A DNA stretch of 64,000 nucleotides from Paenibacillus sp. PK3_47. Its GTDB lineage: Bacteria; Bacillota; Bacilli; Paenibacillales; Paenibacillaceae. The stretch spans positions 5,146,001-5,210,000 of the forward strand of contig NZ_CP026029.1 of NCBI RefSeq assembly GCF_023520895.1. The letters are read 5' to 3'. The notes under the pieces are model-generated. The model saw nothing but the letters and a program-made list of their open reading frames with translations. It was not told the DNA's origin and ran no database searches. Within the stretch, counting starts at the first letter, position 1; every line of letters starts with the position of its first letter. Made by a program: the position numbers and the translations under genes. Below are positions 1 to 12,800 of the stretch, piece after piece.

Positions 1-1
1 G

Positions 2-3000
2 GTTCAGCAGCTGGCTACTGCTCCGCTGGCACAAGGCGAAACCGTTCCGTCGAAGTACGTGGATAACGGAGTTTTCACTGTCACAGCCGAGGTTGAAAAT
101 CTGCAGGCTTATAATATGGAGCACTCCAAAATCGAAGTGGAGATGACGCTGGAGAGCGGCCTCAGCTTCGTAAGGCAGGATGAAAACGGAAGAGATGTCC
201 TGGATGCGAACGGCAATCCGGTCCTGGAAAATGACCGCAGCAAAATGCTGGAATTCAAAAAGTCAGCTACTCCTGAAGAAGCTGCAATGGGCATTGAGCC
301 GAAGTACAAACCGGGTGACGCAATAACAGCGACGTTCCGTGTACAGGCTAAAGGCAGACCTTGGCCGATCACAAAGGAATATATGATTTCTGCGAGAAGC
401 CCGGAAACGCAAGGCAAGATTGAGGGCATCGAAGATGAAGGGATCAGAGCGCAGTATGAATCTACGCGTACGAACTTCATTCTGCTTCCGCCGGTAGGCG
501 AAGCAACAGCTACGTATTCTTACGCGCTGTCACCGAAGGAGCTCTACAGCACAGACGTGAAGTATGTGACTGTGAACCTGTCGAACATTGAAGCCTATAA
601 TACAGGTAATGCCACTACCGCACCGAACTTTGACCTGTTCCTGAAGAATAAGGCAACGGGAGACCGTTACAAGGTCAATGTGCAGGATGCAGTAATTATG
701 CAGCCGACTGACGACGGATTCTCCGGCGCCATGCGGATTACGTACCGCGGCGGAGATCAAGTGGATAAGGGCGGCAATGTGCTGAAAAGCGGTCTGGGTC
801 CTGAACTGCCGCTTGGCGAATATCAGGTAGAGATCGACTATAAAGGGGATGCCGGAGGCGACGAGGAAATTGCGGCCTTATACGATATCACGACTCCGCA
901 ATCCTTCCTGGTTACAGATAATAATGATACTCGGATCCGCGAAGCCGGAGTCCTGGCTCTGTACAGAGAAGCCGTGGATGTCAGCGGCTTGTCAAACGGA
1001 GCTTCGGTAAAAGGTGAACTGCTGGATCAGCTGAATTCACTGTTCCCGAACAAACCTTTTAAAGACGGAGCGTTCCTGTACTCCGCTGTTACAAGCTACA
1101 AGCAGACCAAGGCATTAATCGGAGCGGCAAGCAAAGCGGTAGATCCTGCTTTTGATCTTAAAGAGTTTATGGATGATGCAGCTTTAAAAGAGACTCCGAT
1201 GTATGCATATAAACTGTTTGCAACGGAAAAAGATTATGAAAACTTCCAAAAGGAAGTAGATGCAAAGGATGCTAAATTTGACCGCGAGATTCTGGTTACA
1301 ATCCGCGGGATGATCAAGCAGGTCGGTACGGGTAAAGATGAGCAGGTTATCGTCGATACCAAAACAGAACCGGCCATCATCAACGATGCCGTAGCCTATA
1401 CAGGCAAGGATTTGGCTTTTGTACGCGGGAAGCTGGATATCTTCGGGAAATCCCAGCCTGCGGATATGCCATTCATGGATACCTTGTTCATCAAGGGGGA
1501 TGGAACCCTTAGCGTTGCGAGCAGCGGGTTTGTTTTCCATAAAGGAGAATGGACGCTCGACTTCTTCAACGGCTTCACCAAGTCCCTTGGAGACGGCGGC
1601 TTCAATCCTACGAATATCAAAAAGCCGGTAACTGAGAAAAAAGACAATGAATCGAAACATAATCCTGAAGACAGCAGCCTTAACGGCAGTCTGAAATGGG
1701 CCCTTGGCGCTGTCGGTGACAGACTGAATCCGCTGCGTCAGATTATGATCGAAGATGTGTACTTCAATAAGCAGTCGTTGTTCGGAGCTCCAAGCTTTGC
1801 CATTGACGGCTTTGGCTTCAGCTTTAATGACTATATTCTTAGAGAAGGCGGTATCTCCTTCGGAGGCTCGCTGTCCCTCAAGGTCGTAAGTGCAGAAATC
1901 AAGAATGTAATCTTCAACAGCGCAGGCTTCTATGGAGTAGATGCTGCACTGGGATTCGGCCTGCAGGACAACATGGGCTTGTTCGAACCAGCGAAGAAAA
2001 AGAAAGATGAACCGGACTCTCCAAGCGGAGAAATCACCATTAAGCACGTGGTTCAGGGCGACGGAGAAGGAAATATGTACGGCCTGAAGTTCGATGCACA
2101 GTTAAAAAACATGCTTGGCGTTGAGGTTGAATTTGCACTCAAGAAGGTCAAGGACGGCCGGATTCTGCCGGATGTCATCGGCTTTGGAGCAACATTGCCG
2201 TCACCGGGTATCCTCATCACCGGGGCAACTTACCTGAATGAGATCCGCGGTGCTGTACGTGAACTGGCGGATACCATTGCCGGCGGTACAGCTGAGGATC
2301 CGTTCCCGCTGACGATTGAAGCAGGGGTAGGCCTCCGGTTCGGTATAGCTCCGGCTTACTTCTTCGGGGATGTGGATCTGACGGTAAAACGCACAGGTCT
2401 CAAAATTGAAGGAAGACTGGACTTCTCGGCGGATGCAGATGCCGATGTAGGTGACCGGCTTCCGATGCTGACCAAAGCACTGCTCGAAGCACAGTGGGTT
2501 ACTCCTTGGTTTGTGCGGGTAGAAGCGGCTATGGATATTGGCGGCTGGGATATCATTATCGGTAAGGCCGGTATCTTCGTCGGACAGAATCTGGAGAAGA
2601 ACCGCACAGACTTTGAAGGCTATATCGGATCCAAAGTACAGATTCCGAACAGTGTTCCGGTGGTCGGCGGCATGCCGCTGTCGAGTATGTTCCTTGGTGT
2701 CAACAATGATAAGGTATGGGGCAGTATCGGCATTCTCTTCATCTCTCTGGGGATTACCTACTACTGGAGCGGAGGCATAGAGTTTGGTACTTCCAGTGAT
2801 CAGCTGCCGGAAGGTATGATCCAGCTCGTAGTGGATGATCCCGAACTTGGACCGCGCCTGATGGTTATTGGTGAAGGGGTGGAAACACTCGCCACTTCGG
2901 CCGTCCCTGCTGCCGAGGAAGAAAATCACGAGATTATCTACCGTGAAGTAGCAGAAGGTGTGAAAATTGTTGAGAACGGATCGGTTAATGTCGGCGTAGG

Positions 3001-6000
3001 CGGCATTACAGTCAAGAACGGCGGCAGAATCCATGAGATTCCGATGGGCGCTGCATCCGGTAATGCAATTATTGAAATGGAATACAGCAGTAAGGATATG
3101 CCGCAAATCAGGCTGCAGGATGCTGCAGGTAAAGACTATCCGGTGGTGTTTGAAGACTTTGCCGATCTGGACAAGCCTAATCCTAAGGCCAATGCTTTTA
3201 AACAATACATTCCTGCGAGTGATGTATCTCCGGATCCATCCAAGCTTAATGCTGAAGTGGATATCCGCAGAGCCTATATTATTATCCCTGAGAATGAGGC
3301 TAAAAAAGGCGGAACCTGGACGCTTACAGCAGCTTCGGCTGTAGAAACCAAGCTGATGAATATTCCAACCCTGCCTCAGCTTAATGAAGTAAATCTCGCG
3401 AAGAATAGTACGGATGTCAATAAATTTACGGCATCATGGAAAGTAGCCAACGCAGAAGAAGGAGATACAGTGAACTTGTACCTCGCTGAAGATGCGGTAA
3501 CCACAGAAACGACTGTAATCGATGGGCAAGAGGTGCTTTCACCGGGAGATCCGGGAATGCTGATTGCCAAAGATGTACCTGTTGGTGCCGGCGGTTCGGT
3601 CAGTGGCGGCGTAACCAGCGGCAGCACCGTAATTGATGTAACCAATGTAACGCTGATGGACAATCCGGAGGATATCCGCGGTCTGCTCAGACAAGGCAAC
3701 TACTATCTGCGGGCTGAGCTGAAATCCAGCGCAACCTTCGGCACGAAGACTTCTCCGCAGAAATTTGAGCTCATTGATCCGCTTGCACCGCAGGCAGTCA
3801 GTGACGTCTCGGTTGTACCTGCCGGTAACGGACTGTTCTCGCTCTCCTTCAAGCCGGGAGCCAAGAAAACAGGGCATGGAGCTTTTGAGCACAGCTTTGT
3901 GGTGGATGCGCAGTCTGTAGTGAACGGCAAGCTGGAGTCGTATGCTCCGTTTGGCGAAATTTTGTACACCGAAGAAGAACTTCAGCCTTACTGGAATGAA
4001 GCAACGGGTAAATATGAAGGCATCCTGATCGGCGGCTGGAAGGCGTTATCCACTTCAGACGAAGTGAATACAACCAGTCTTGAAGGAACGGTTACGGATG
4101 TAACGAAGATCAAGTATGTCGGTCTGGAAGTTGGAACGGAATATGTTGTCGGTGTTACTTCCGCAACGGTTCCGACGGAGAATGCAGACAAGAACCAGAA
4201 CTACCATTATGCCGAGCGCCAGGACAGCAGCAAGAAGCTGCTGCCGATTCCAAAATTGCCTAAGCTTTCTGTAGCGAGCGGATTGGGTACAGTGGAAGAC
4301 ACCGGAAACTACATTAACTTGCTGACAAGTGAAACGAAGCAGTCACTGACGCTCACTTCAGACCAGTCCAATGTGACGGTGGAAGTTTTCAATGCTGAGA
4401 AATCCATCGCGAAGGTAGCTTTGACCAACAAGGCCGGCGGCGGCAGCCAAGGCGTTTTGAATCTCGACCAGTTCCAGACAGACGGTCCGTTTGCTCTCGA
4501 ACTGAGAGCCAGAAACACGGCGACCCAGGATATCTCGGTTACGATGCTGTATATGACTGTGGACACCATCGCACCGGTTCTCTATCTTGATCAGCCGGTA
4601 ACGGGTGAAAGAACAGCGAACGGCGAAGTGCGTGTAGCGGGAACCACAACAACCGGAACCCTGCTCGAAGCCAAATATATGGTGAACCAACAGCAGGCTA
4701 ACGGAACCTATAAAGAAGTTGAGGTTTCCACGCCAATCACGGTTGATCCGTTGACGGGAAGCTTTGACGGAACAGTGAAAATCAATTCTTCTGAACCTTC
4801 TGTAGCTCTTAACATTGTGGCTGCAGATGAAGCGAAAAATAGCAACACAGCGGTTGTAGATATTACAAACGCAGGCTACAAAGTTCCGGTTGCCCTTGTT
4901 CTGAAGGGAGCGGAAACGCTGAAGCCGGGTGAGCTGGACAAAGTACAGGCTTACCTCAAGGTTTCGGACGGCAAAGACGCTAACGGCAAACCTAAATTCA
5001 AGGAAGAGCCGATTCCGGCAAAAGATCTGGAGAATCTGACTTACACCGTAGCTTCAGGTGATGCAATCTCGTTGTCGGCAGACGGCAAGATTACGGCGCT
5101 TGCGACAGGCTCCAGCCTGATCGAAGCAGAGTATCAGGTGTCCGAAGGTGTAACCCTTCAAGGTATGCTCGTTTCGACGGTGGCTGTACCGAAACCGCAG
5201 GAACTGGGCAAGCTTGAAGCAAGCTCCAGCTCCATTAGCGGGGACAGCAGCCGCACCAAGATTACGGTCACCTCCTCAGGAGATATGACCGGACAGCAGA
5301 TTGCTTATAAAGTTTATAGCAGCAATGCTGCAGTAATTCCGGGCTTTAAGCAGGATGTGAGCTCGTGGAGTCTGCTTCCGCTGGATGGAGTCATCAGTGT
5401 GAATCCGGGTGATGTTGTTGTACTGGCGAAACGGACTTCTACCGATAAGCTGGTCATGGCCGCAGGTCAGATTAAAGCAAATGTATGGACCAGCAGTGGC
5501 GGCGGTTTCGGCGCAGGCGGCGGAGGCGCAGGCGGTACTCCAGGTGTCGTACTGCCTGTTGAGGAAGAAGAAGCACCAGCCGAAGCAGCGCAAGTGACTG
5601 TCAACGGGCAGCCGGTTGTTACGGAATGGAATGGTCTCACAGCCGTGATCCGGATTACCGATAAAGAAGTGTCCGCAGATCACGACATTACAGTAACCTC
5701 TGCAGATCCTGCTGCACGTGCATTCCGCATCCAAGTGGATCAGAATGTAGTCCGGCAAGCCGTCTCAGCGAAGAAAAAGGTGACTATTGAAGTTCCGATG
5801 GGCCAATTGGTACTTGCTCCTGAGAATCTTGCCGGAGTGAATGGCGAGCTGGTCATCGGTATTGGCCAGAACGGCAGTGCTGATCAGCAGGCGATGCAGG
5901 TCATCGCAGATCAGCAGGGCTTCACGCTTATGGCGGCTGGACAAGGGGTAAATGTTACGGCCAACCTGCCGGCAGGCAGCTGGACCCCGGCATTGGCAGC

Positions 6001-6736
6001 TAAGATGGCTATCCCATCTCCGCTTGCAGCAAATGAAATTACAGCCGTCGTGCTGAAGGATGCAGCCGGTAACTGGACTACTGTCCCCTGGAAGCTGGAT
6101 GACAGCGCAGCGGCCGTGAACGTGCAGTTGACTGGAGAGGGCAGCCTCTACTTCATCCGCAATCAGAAGAACTTCAAGGATATGCCGGCAGGCTGGGGCA
6201 AGGATAGTATTGCAGCAGCATCAGCCAAGCTGTTCGTATTAGGAAAATCAGCCGATACCTTTGATCCGAAAGGTAAAGTAACAAGAGCAGAGTATCCAAC
6301 GATTCTGCTGCGCGTTGCCGGTCTGATGAACAAGCAGGCAGCTTCTGCCGGCTTCAGCGATGTCAGCAGCAGCAGCTGGTATAACCGCAGCGTCTCCATT
6401 GCTTCCCAGCTGGGGATTGTCACCGGACTTGATGGCGGCAAATATGCGCCTCAGGATACGCTGACACGGATCGAAGCGATGACAATGCTGGGCAGATTGC
6501 TGCCGCTTGTCAGCACAGGCAATGAACTCTCTGACGCTGAGACAGCCTCCATCCTGGACAGCTTTACCGACAAGGATAAAGTTCCGGCTTGGGCAAGAAA
6601 AGCGGCAGCGCTGAGCATCAAAAACGGTATTATCCTTGGCGAGGACGGCAAGGTGAATCCGTCCAGTCCGCTTACGCGTGAACAGGCGGCAGCTATCGCT
6701 ATCAGATTTGATCAATTGATTACAGCCGAGCAATAA
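2..6736 (+). CDS. Giant SLH-domain surface protein, 5' end outside window
   Basis: The reading frame is open from the left window edge (frame of base 2), so the start and any signal peptide are missing; 2244 residues are visible. The C-terminus (bases about 6165-6730) has three full S-layer homology domains, recognisable by their FxDV-like starts and the TRAE, TRIE and TREQ motifs, so the protein should be anchored non-covalently to secondary cell-wall polysaccharide. Before them is a Gly-rich linker (about 5490-5545) followed by an acidic stretch. Bases about 4890-5200 resemble a bacterial Ig-like repeat. The remaining beta-rich region has no domain I recognise. It lies 81 bp upstream of the next SLH protein with no U-tract terminator between, so the two are probably co-transcribed. 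A structural or adhesive cell-surface role is inferred. Confidence 0.85.
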   Translation, partial: VQQLATAPLAQGETVPSKYVDNGVFTVTAEVENLQAYNMEHSKIEVEMTLESGLSFVRQDENGRDVLDANGNPVLENDRSKMLEFKKSATPEEAAMGIEPKYKPGDAITATFRVQAKGRPWPITKEYMISARSPETQGKIEGIEDEGIRAQYESTRTNFILLPPVGEATATYSYALSPKELYSTDVKYVTVNLSNIEAYNTGNATTAPNFDLFLKNKATGDRYKVNVQDAVIMQPTDDGFSGAMRITYRGGDQVDKGGNVLKSGLGPELPLGEYQVEIDYKGDAGGDEEIAALYDITTPQSFLVTDNNDTRIREAGVLALYREAVDVSGLSNGASVKGELLDQLNSLFPNKPFKDGAFLYSAVTSYKQTKALIGAASKAVDPAFDLKEFMDDAALKETPMYAYKLFATEKDYENFQKEVDAKDAKFDREILVTIRGMIKQVGTGKDEQVIVDTKTEPAIINDAVAYTGKDLAFVRGKLDIFGKSQPADMPFMDTLFIKGDGTLSVASSGFVFHKGEWTLDFFNGFTKSLGDGGFNPTNIKKPVTEKKDNESKHNPEDSSLNGSLKWALGAVGDRLNPLRQIMIEDVYFNKQSLFGAPSFAIDGFGFSFNDYILREGGISFGGSLSLKVVSAEIKNVIFNSAGFYGVDAALGFGLQDNMGLFEPAKKKKDEPDSPSGEITIKHVVQGDGEGNMYGLKFDAQLKNMLGVEVEFALKKVKDGRILPDVIGFGATLPSPGILITGATYLNEIRGAVRELADTIAGGTAEDPFPLTIEAGVGLRFGIAPAYFFGDVDLTVKRTGLKIEGRLDFSADADADVGDRLPMLTKALLEAQWVTPWFVRVEAAMDIGGWDIIIGKAGIFVGQNLEKNRTDFEGYIGSKVQIPNSVPVVGGMPLSSMFLGVNNDKVWGSIGILFISLGITYYWSGGIEFGTSSDQLPEGMIQLVVDDPELGPRLMVIGEGVETLATSAVPAAEEENHEIIYREVAEGVKIVENGSVNVGVGGITVKNGGRIHEIPMGAASGNAIIEMEYSSKDMPQIRLQDAAGKDYPVVFEDFADLDKPNPKANAFKQYIPASDVSPDPSKLNAEVDIRRAYIIIPENEAKKGGTWTLTAASAVETKLMNIPTLPQLNEVNLAKNSTDVNKFTASWKVANAEEGDTVNLYLAEDAVTTETTVIDGQEVLSPGDPGMLIAKDVPVGAGGSVSGGVTSGSTVIDVTNVTLMDNPEDIRGLLRQGNYYLRAELKSSATFGTKTSPQKFELIDPLAPQAVSDVSVVPAGNGLFSLSFKPGAKKTGHGAFEHSFVVDAQSVVNGKLESYAPFGEILYTEEELQPYWNEATGKYEGILIGGWKALSTSDEVNTTSLEGTVTDVTKIKYVGLEVGTEYVVGVTSATVPTENADKNQNYHYAERQDSSKKLLPIPKLPKLSVASGLGTVEDTGNYINLLTSETKQSLTLTSDQSNVTVEVFNAEKSIAKVALTNKAGGGSQGVLNLDQFQTDGPFALELRARNTATQDISVTMLYMTVDTIAPVLYLDQPVTGERTANGEVRVAGTTTTGTLLEAKYMVNQQQANGTYKEVEVSTPITVDPLTGSFDGTVKINSSEPSVALNIVAADEAKNSNTAVVDITNAGYKVPVALVLKGAETLKPGELDKVQAYLKVSDGKDANGKPKFKEEPIPAKDLENLTYTVASGDAISLSADGKITALATGSSLIEAEYQVSEGVTLQGMLVSTVAVPKPQELGKLEASSSSISGDSSRTKITVTSSGDMTGQQIAYKVYSSNAAVIPGFKQDVSSWSLLPLDGVISVNPGDVVVLAKRTSTDKLVMAAGQIKANVWTSSGGGFGAGGGGAGGTPGVVLPVEEEEAPAEAAQVTVNGQPVVTEWNGLTAVIRITDKEVSADHDITVTSADPAARAFRIQVDQNVVRQAVSAKKKVTIEVPMGQLVLAPENLAGVNGELVIGIGQNGSADQQAMQVIADQQGFTLMAAGQGVNVTANLPAGSWTPALAAKMAIPSPLAANEITAVVLKDAAGNWTTVPWKLDDSAAAVNVQLTGEGSLYFIRNQKNFKDMPAGWGKDSIAAASAKLFVLGKSADTFDPKGKVTRAEYPTILLRVAGLMNKQAASAGFSDVSSSSWYNRSVSIASQLGIVTGLDGGKYAPQDTLTRIEAMTMLGRLLPLVSTGNELSDAETASILDSFTDKDKVPAWARKAAALSIKNGIILGEDGKVNPSSPLTREQAAAIAIRFDQLITAEQ

Positions 6737-6743
6737 GAAGAAT

Positions 6744-6776
6744 GTGCCCGTACCGCCAATTGTGGAGTGCGGGCAC
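6744..6776 (+). other. Intercistronic hairpin without U-tract
   Basis: Arms GTGCCCG and CGGGCAC enclose a smaller CCAAT/TGTGG pairing between the two SLH genes. No T run follows, so it is more likely an mRNA stability or processing hairpin than a terminator. Confidence 0.45.
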
Positions 6777-6817
6777 ACTCTGCTGGAAATACACAATAAA
6801 ATATGGGTGGTGTCTAA

Positions 6818-9800
6818 GTGGCTTTGAAGCGGAAATCAATTATAGGTTATCTAATAGCGTTGGCAGTGGTGGTCGTTGCGGCAGTTGCCGGAGGGATTAA
6901 CGCCAAGGCAGATCCGCAGACCTGGGACAGCGTGGCTGATACGAACTGGTATGTATCAACCAATCAGACCTTCAAAATTAAAAATGAAAAGGAACTTGCG
7001 GGGGTTGCCAAGCTGGTTAACAGCGGGACTGTAGACGGCCTGGATGACAAAATTCTGGAAATCACCCGAAATATGGACCTGAAGGACTATCAATGGATTC
7101 CTATCGGTACAGCCGAGCATCCTTTCAAGGGAACCTTGATCACAGAGGGTGGTTCAATCAAGACCATCTCGAATATGAACGTCGTTTCCAATTTGTCCTA
7201 TCAGGGAATTGTAGGAAACATGGTTGGCGGTACAGTGGGCGGTCTGACGTTTGACCAGACCAACTCGATCACTGTCACCGGTGCAACCTATGATATCTAT
7301 GCAGGAGCCGCAGTAGGGAAAATGAGCGGCAGCAGCATTGTTTTCGACATTACCAACAATATCAATATCAGTATCAATGCTTCTTCGTACCATGCCTATG
7401 CTGGCGGGATTGTCGGAATGGGCGAAGGAATGATCTCTAACTCTATTAATAATGGAACCGTTACAACCCAAGGCTCTGCGGATATCGGCGGAATTATGGG
7501 TTACGGTGATACCAGCGGCATCATCATCAAAAAAGTGGTGAACAGTGCCTCTGCCGCTATTCTTGCTCAAGGGACGGGCAGCGATGTTCTCACCGCAGGC
7601 GGGATTGTCGGTCATACTGCCGGACACCTCAGTCTGAGTGATGAGGATACACCGATTACCAACCATGCTTCTGTTACGATTGCTGGCGGCAGCCAGGTTA
7701 CTGCAGGCGGGATTGCCGGTAAAGTAGACAGCACCGTAGTATTTTCTAACATGAGCACTAATAATGGTGCGGTTACGGTTAATGCCCCAGCGGCAGAAGG
7801 TTCGGCAGCCGGAGCACTTGTAGGGGCTACAGGTACGGTGGTCAGCCCGGATGTACACATTACATTTGTGAATACCGCTCCGGTTGTAAACAACGGTAAC
7901 AAAAATGTATATACAGGAGGAATTGCCGGGTACACCGGAAGCAAATTCACCTGGACGAATGCTTACGTGAATTCTCAGCCGATTACAGCGACAGGTACAC
8001 AGAATGTATCTACCGGCGGATTTGTCGGTCATGCTGCAGGCGGTCTGGTAACCAGCAATGCTGCAGCTGCAGCATTTGAGAATACAGGGGCTATTACTGT
8101 TAACGGGGGAACACAGATATATACTGGCGGTATCGCGGGTTATGATGCCGGCGGGAATATGAGCCAGGTATCCTCCAAAGGAACATTGCTTGTAAAAGGT
8201 ACAGCAGATGTATACACCGGCGGTATCGTTGGATATGAAGCCGGCGGAACCATTTCATCAGCTGTAACTGGTAAAACGGCAGCAGATCTTCTCGCGGTAA
8301 CCTCTGACGGGACAATCGGCGGAATTGCCGGTTATCTGGAAGGTACAGTGAATGATTCTGCAGCTAAATATGCAACACTTCAAGTGACTTCCCAAGGCGG
8401 GGTTGTCGGCGGGATTGCCGGTAACGCGCAAGGAACCATGAACGGCATCACTGCCGGGGATGCAGCCTCAACGGACTACAGCACATTAATTCTGAAAGCT
8501 GTGGTAGCTGCTCCTGCAGACGGTCAGGATCATATCACCTTCGGCGGACTTGTAGGTGTGAACACGAAACCTCTGATTCTGAACGGCGGCCAGGCTGCCC
8601 GGATCAGCTTCCTGAATGAAGCCGGCAAGAGCGGTTATACCATCGGGGGCGCAGCCGGAAAGCTTACTGCAGATGCTGTAATCGGCACTGCGGCCGTGCC
8701 TGTGGAAGTACAGGATATAAAGGTTGAACTGCTGGCCGACAAGGTAAGCTTCGGCGGCGGTGCAGGGAATAACTCGGCAGCCGAATTCAACGGTCACACA
8801 AACCGGATTGAAATCAACGCTGCAGGCGCATCAGTAAAAGCGGGCGGAATGTTCGGCGAGAACCATTCGGCAGCAGCTGATCCGTACAATCATGCTGAGA
8901 ATGTAATCATCACCTCAACAGGTGCGGATCACCAGCTTGGCGGTAATACCGGTCTGAATGACGGACAACTGGTTAACGCTACCGTTACCCAGCTGACTAT
9001 AGAAGCTAAAGGTGTACGTGCAGAAGCTGGCGGAATTGCCGGGCATTCGGAAGGAACAGCAGATCCGGCCAACCGGGCAGGTATAAAGTCGGCTGTGGTA
9101 AATGTTCCAGGCAACGACCCTATGATTACACTAAGCGCTGTGGAAGCCAAAGCAGGAGCGATCGTAGGATCTGCTATAACTACGGATATTCAAGATCCGG
9201 AAGTGAACGCGGAGGATGGAGCCGAAATGTTCATCCAGGTGCTGGCTGCTAAACCGGCAGTCGGCGGCCTGGCGGGTACTCTGGAGAACAGCAGCATTAC
9301 GAGTGACAGCAAAATCGTCAATTTGGAGAGCACGTTCATTCTGGTTCAGCCAGCCGCCACGGATGCCTATATTGGCGGTATAGTAGGCTACAACGAAGCC
9401 TCCAAGCTTGACCGTCTGACAGGAACAACGATCAGCGTGACGGTTAATGCGCCGCGTGCTACTGCCGGCGGGTTTGCAGGCTATAACCATGGCAGCTCTT
9501 CCGGAATCATTGCAAACAGTTATATCAGTACTCTGAATTTGAAAGCGAACGCCGGAGCGGTATCATCAATGATTGGGGGCATTGTGGGCCTTAATGCAGC
9601 CCAGACCATTGATCCGGTATTGAATCCCGCTGTAGCGGTCAGCACGATTCAGAATACACGTGCGGTTGGTAATGTATCCGCAGAAGCCCCTACTTCAATC
9701 GTGGGCGGAATGGTCGGAGAAAACCGCAGTCTGATTGCCAATAACAGTATTACAGATAAAATCACGGTAATTTCCAGAGGAGATTCTTCCATCATCGGCG

Positions 9801-12800
9801 GGTTGGCCGGTGTGAATACTGCTTCAGGAACGCTCTATTATACGTATTCCAATTCCAACCTGACCATTGAGGGTACAGGTACCCATGCCGGCGGATTGGC
9901 CGGTGAAAATGCGGGTGCAGTTCTTGGCTCTTATGTAGATATTGATGTTACCGGTAATGCAAAAGGAACAGCAAGCGGTTCGGTCTTCCTGGGGGGACTG
10001 ATCGGCAGAAATACGGCTGGTACAGTGGAGCAGTCCTACGCTTCCTCCAATGTTAAAGCCAACAACATCTACACCATCGTTGGGGGTCTGGTCGGAGAGC
10101 ACTCCGGCGGAACAATCAAGAACTCTTATGTTGCGAAAAGTGTTGCAGCTGCCAAAGCTAATTCATACGTCGGAGGATTCATCGGCCGGATTACGAACGG
10201 TAAAGTAAGCAATGTATACTCAGCAGCAGATGTTACTGCGGGTTCGGGCGCATATGCCGGCGGTTTCGCCGGGCGTTATGATAACGCAAGTAAAGAACTG
10301 ATCTACAAGTCCTACTATATTAAAGACGAAGCACTGAACATCAACCGCGATCTGCCTGATTTTGCTGAGGGCAATCACCGCTGGCTGAACGTGCATGTGC
10401 GGCTGACAACCATTCTGTCGGAAACACTTAAGGATAGAACGGTCTTCCCGGGATTATCGGGCTGGGACTTTAACGGAGCCTGGAAATACGGCTCGCTGAA
10501 TGCGGTCTATCAATATCCTGAGGTAAACCGTGCAGCTAATACCGGCGGAGAAATCGGCAATGATGTTAATGCCAATATTAACTGGTATATGAAAGATAAA
10601 GAGGCTATCAACTTCCAGATTACTACGGAAGCAGAGCTTGCCGGTCTTGCTGGCATCGTCAACGGCACGATTGCCGGTGTTAACAAATTTGACTTTGCGG
10701 ACAGAACGGTGACGGTCATGAATCCGATCCACATCCAGTCCAAACAGTGGGTACCCATCGGAAGCGCTGAAGAGAATCCTTTTGAAGGAACCTTTGAAGG
10801 AAACAATCATTTGATTGATGGCTTGACTCTGCAGCCAGTGTACACGTATTCCGGATTATTCGGAGTGATCGGAACAAAGGCTGTTGTACAGAACGTCACT
10901 CTGGAGCCACTTTCTGTGGCAGGTAACGGGTATACCGGGGTACTTGCGGGGATGAACCTGGGTACAGTTACTAATGTTGATCTTAAATTGCTAAACGGAT
11001 TGAAAGTCAGCGGCGGGATTGTCGGCGGAGTGATCGGCAGCAACTCAGGGCCAGTTACCGGCTTGAATCTTACGCTGGATGGCGGAAGCCGGATTGAGAC
11101 CATTGCTGAGGACGGTATTGCCGGAGGTTTTATCGGTGAGAACAACGTGGATCTTACTCCTTCGGCCTACGGGTTCAACGATAAGGAAGGCAGCATCGGC
11201 AGTGCAGCAGACCGTGCAGTTGTCGGTGGTCTTATCGGCGTACAGAACGGCGATGTGACAGGTCTGAACTTTGAAGTGAATTCCAGATACAAGATTTCCT
11301 CCACGGGTATGGAATCCGTTACCGGAGGAATAATCGGACAGTTTATTTCCGGTCAGGCAAAAGATCTTACACTGACTTTCGCAGATGGTTCGATTGAGGC
11401 AAGCGGCCTTGACTCCGTCCTCGGCGGAATCATTGGACAATCGGATGCCGGAAACAGCATCAGCAATGTTACAGTGACAGGCTCCGGCAACGGTGTTCAA
11501 CTGACTGCTAACGGTTCTGTCGGTGGTGTTGTGGGAGCTAAAGAAGGCAAACTCGGCGGCAGACTGTTAGCCCGTACTATGGAGACTAACAGTTTTGATA
11601 TCGATAAAGCCTCAGTTCAAGGCGTAACACTGGCGACTACAGCTGACAGCTTGAAGGCTGTTATCGGCGGAGTCGCGGGTATAACAACAGGGACAGCAAT
11701 CAATGATGTCCGTGCAGATGCTTCTATCCAGGCAGCCGGAGAGACGATCTCAGCCGGTGGGGTACTGGGTGAAGGACACAATTCAATCCTCTATAATGCG
11801 GATGCGTCCCCTGAAGTTCAGGTGGCGGCGAAGAATGTTGAAGTATCTGCCGGCGGAATCGCCGGAATTATCACAGCGGACGATATGGATCGGGGCTATG
11901 ACTTCGGAAAAGCTTATCCACTGTACAGCGGTATTTATATTGCCAAGGTTCATAACGGCAATATTACGGTAACAGGAACAGACAATACTGCTGATTTGTT
12001 TGCAGGCGGTCTGGCAGGCAAGAACAATAATGCTTCGATCTACAGCTCGGAGGTTGCAACTGCTCTGAATGTGACCGGCGGCAATACAGCGAATGCAGGC
12101 GGAGTTGCCGGGTACAGCAACGGTATTATTGTAGATACGATCGTGAAGAGCGGTCTGTACGCAGATACCAGCAGAGTCATTAATGCAGGGGGACTTATTG
12201 GCTGGGGACTCGGCGGTGAGATTCATTACAGTAAAGTTATTTCCGATTCCGGACAAGCTCTTAAAATCGGTTCGGCATTAACACTTGGACAATCTGTACC
12301 GGCAACACGTGCCGGCGGTGTAGTCGGCTTGGGGGATGTCATTGAAATTACACATACCCATACGGATATTCCGGTACAAATTACAGATACCAATCAGGAT
12401 AACACAATCTATGCAGGCGGCTTTGCCGGACTTCTGGGTGAGAATGATACCCGCAAAGGACAAATTCAAACATCCTATGCAACAGGTAAACTGAATGTCA
12501 GCGGCAGACTGGGTTCCTATGTCGGCGGCTTCGCAGGCTCGGTGGATCATTTCCTGATCACGGATGCCTATGCTTCCGGTGACATCAGCAACACAGGCTT
12601 CGACACCCGCAGCGGCGGTTTTGCAGCATCGGTGGAGAGAAGCGGAAGCATCAGCAGCTCTTATGCACTGCAGAACAAGATTTCAACCATTGGAGTGAAG
12701 TCCTCCACCCGTTCTTACAACGGTGGATTTGCCGGCTATAATGACGGAACTTTGAGCGGCGTATATGCCAATGTTCCGCAAATTTCTGTTAATGTAGCAG

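Noticed and set aside
1184-3205. Long minus-strand open frames inside the first SLH gene
   Set aside because: Compositional shadows of a highly biased coding strand; no ribosome sites or recognised domains.
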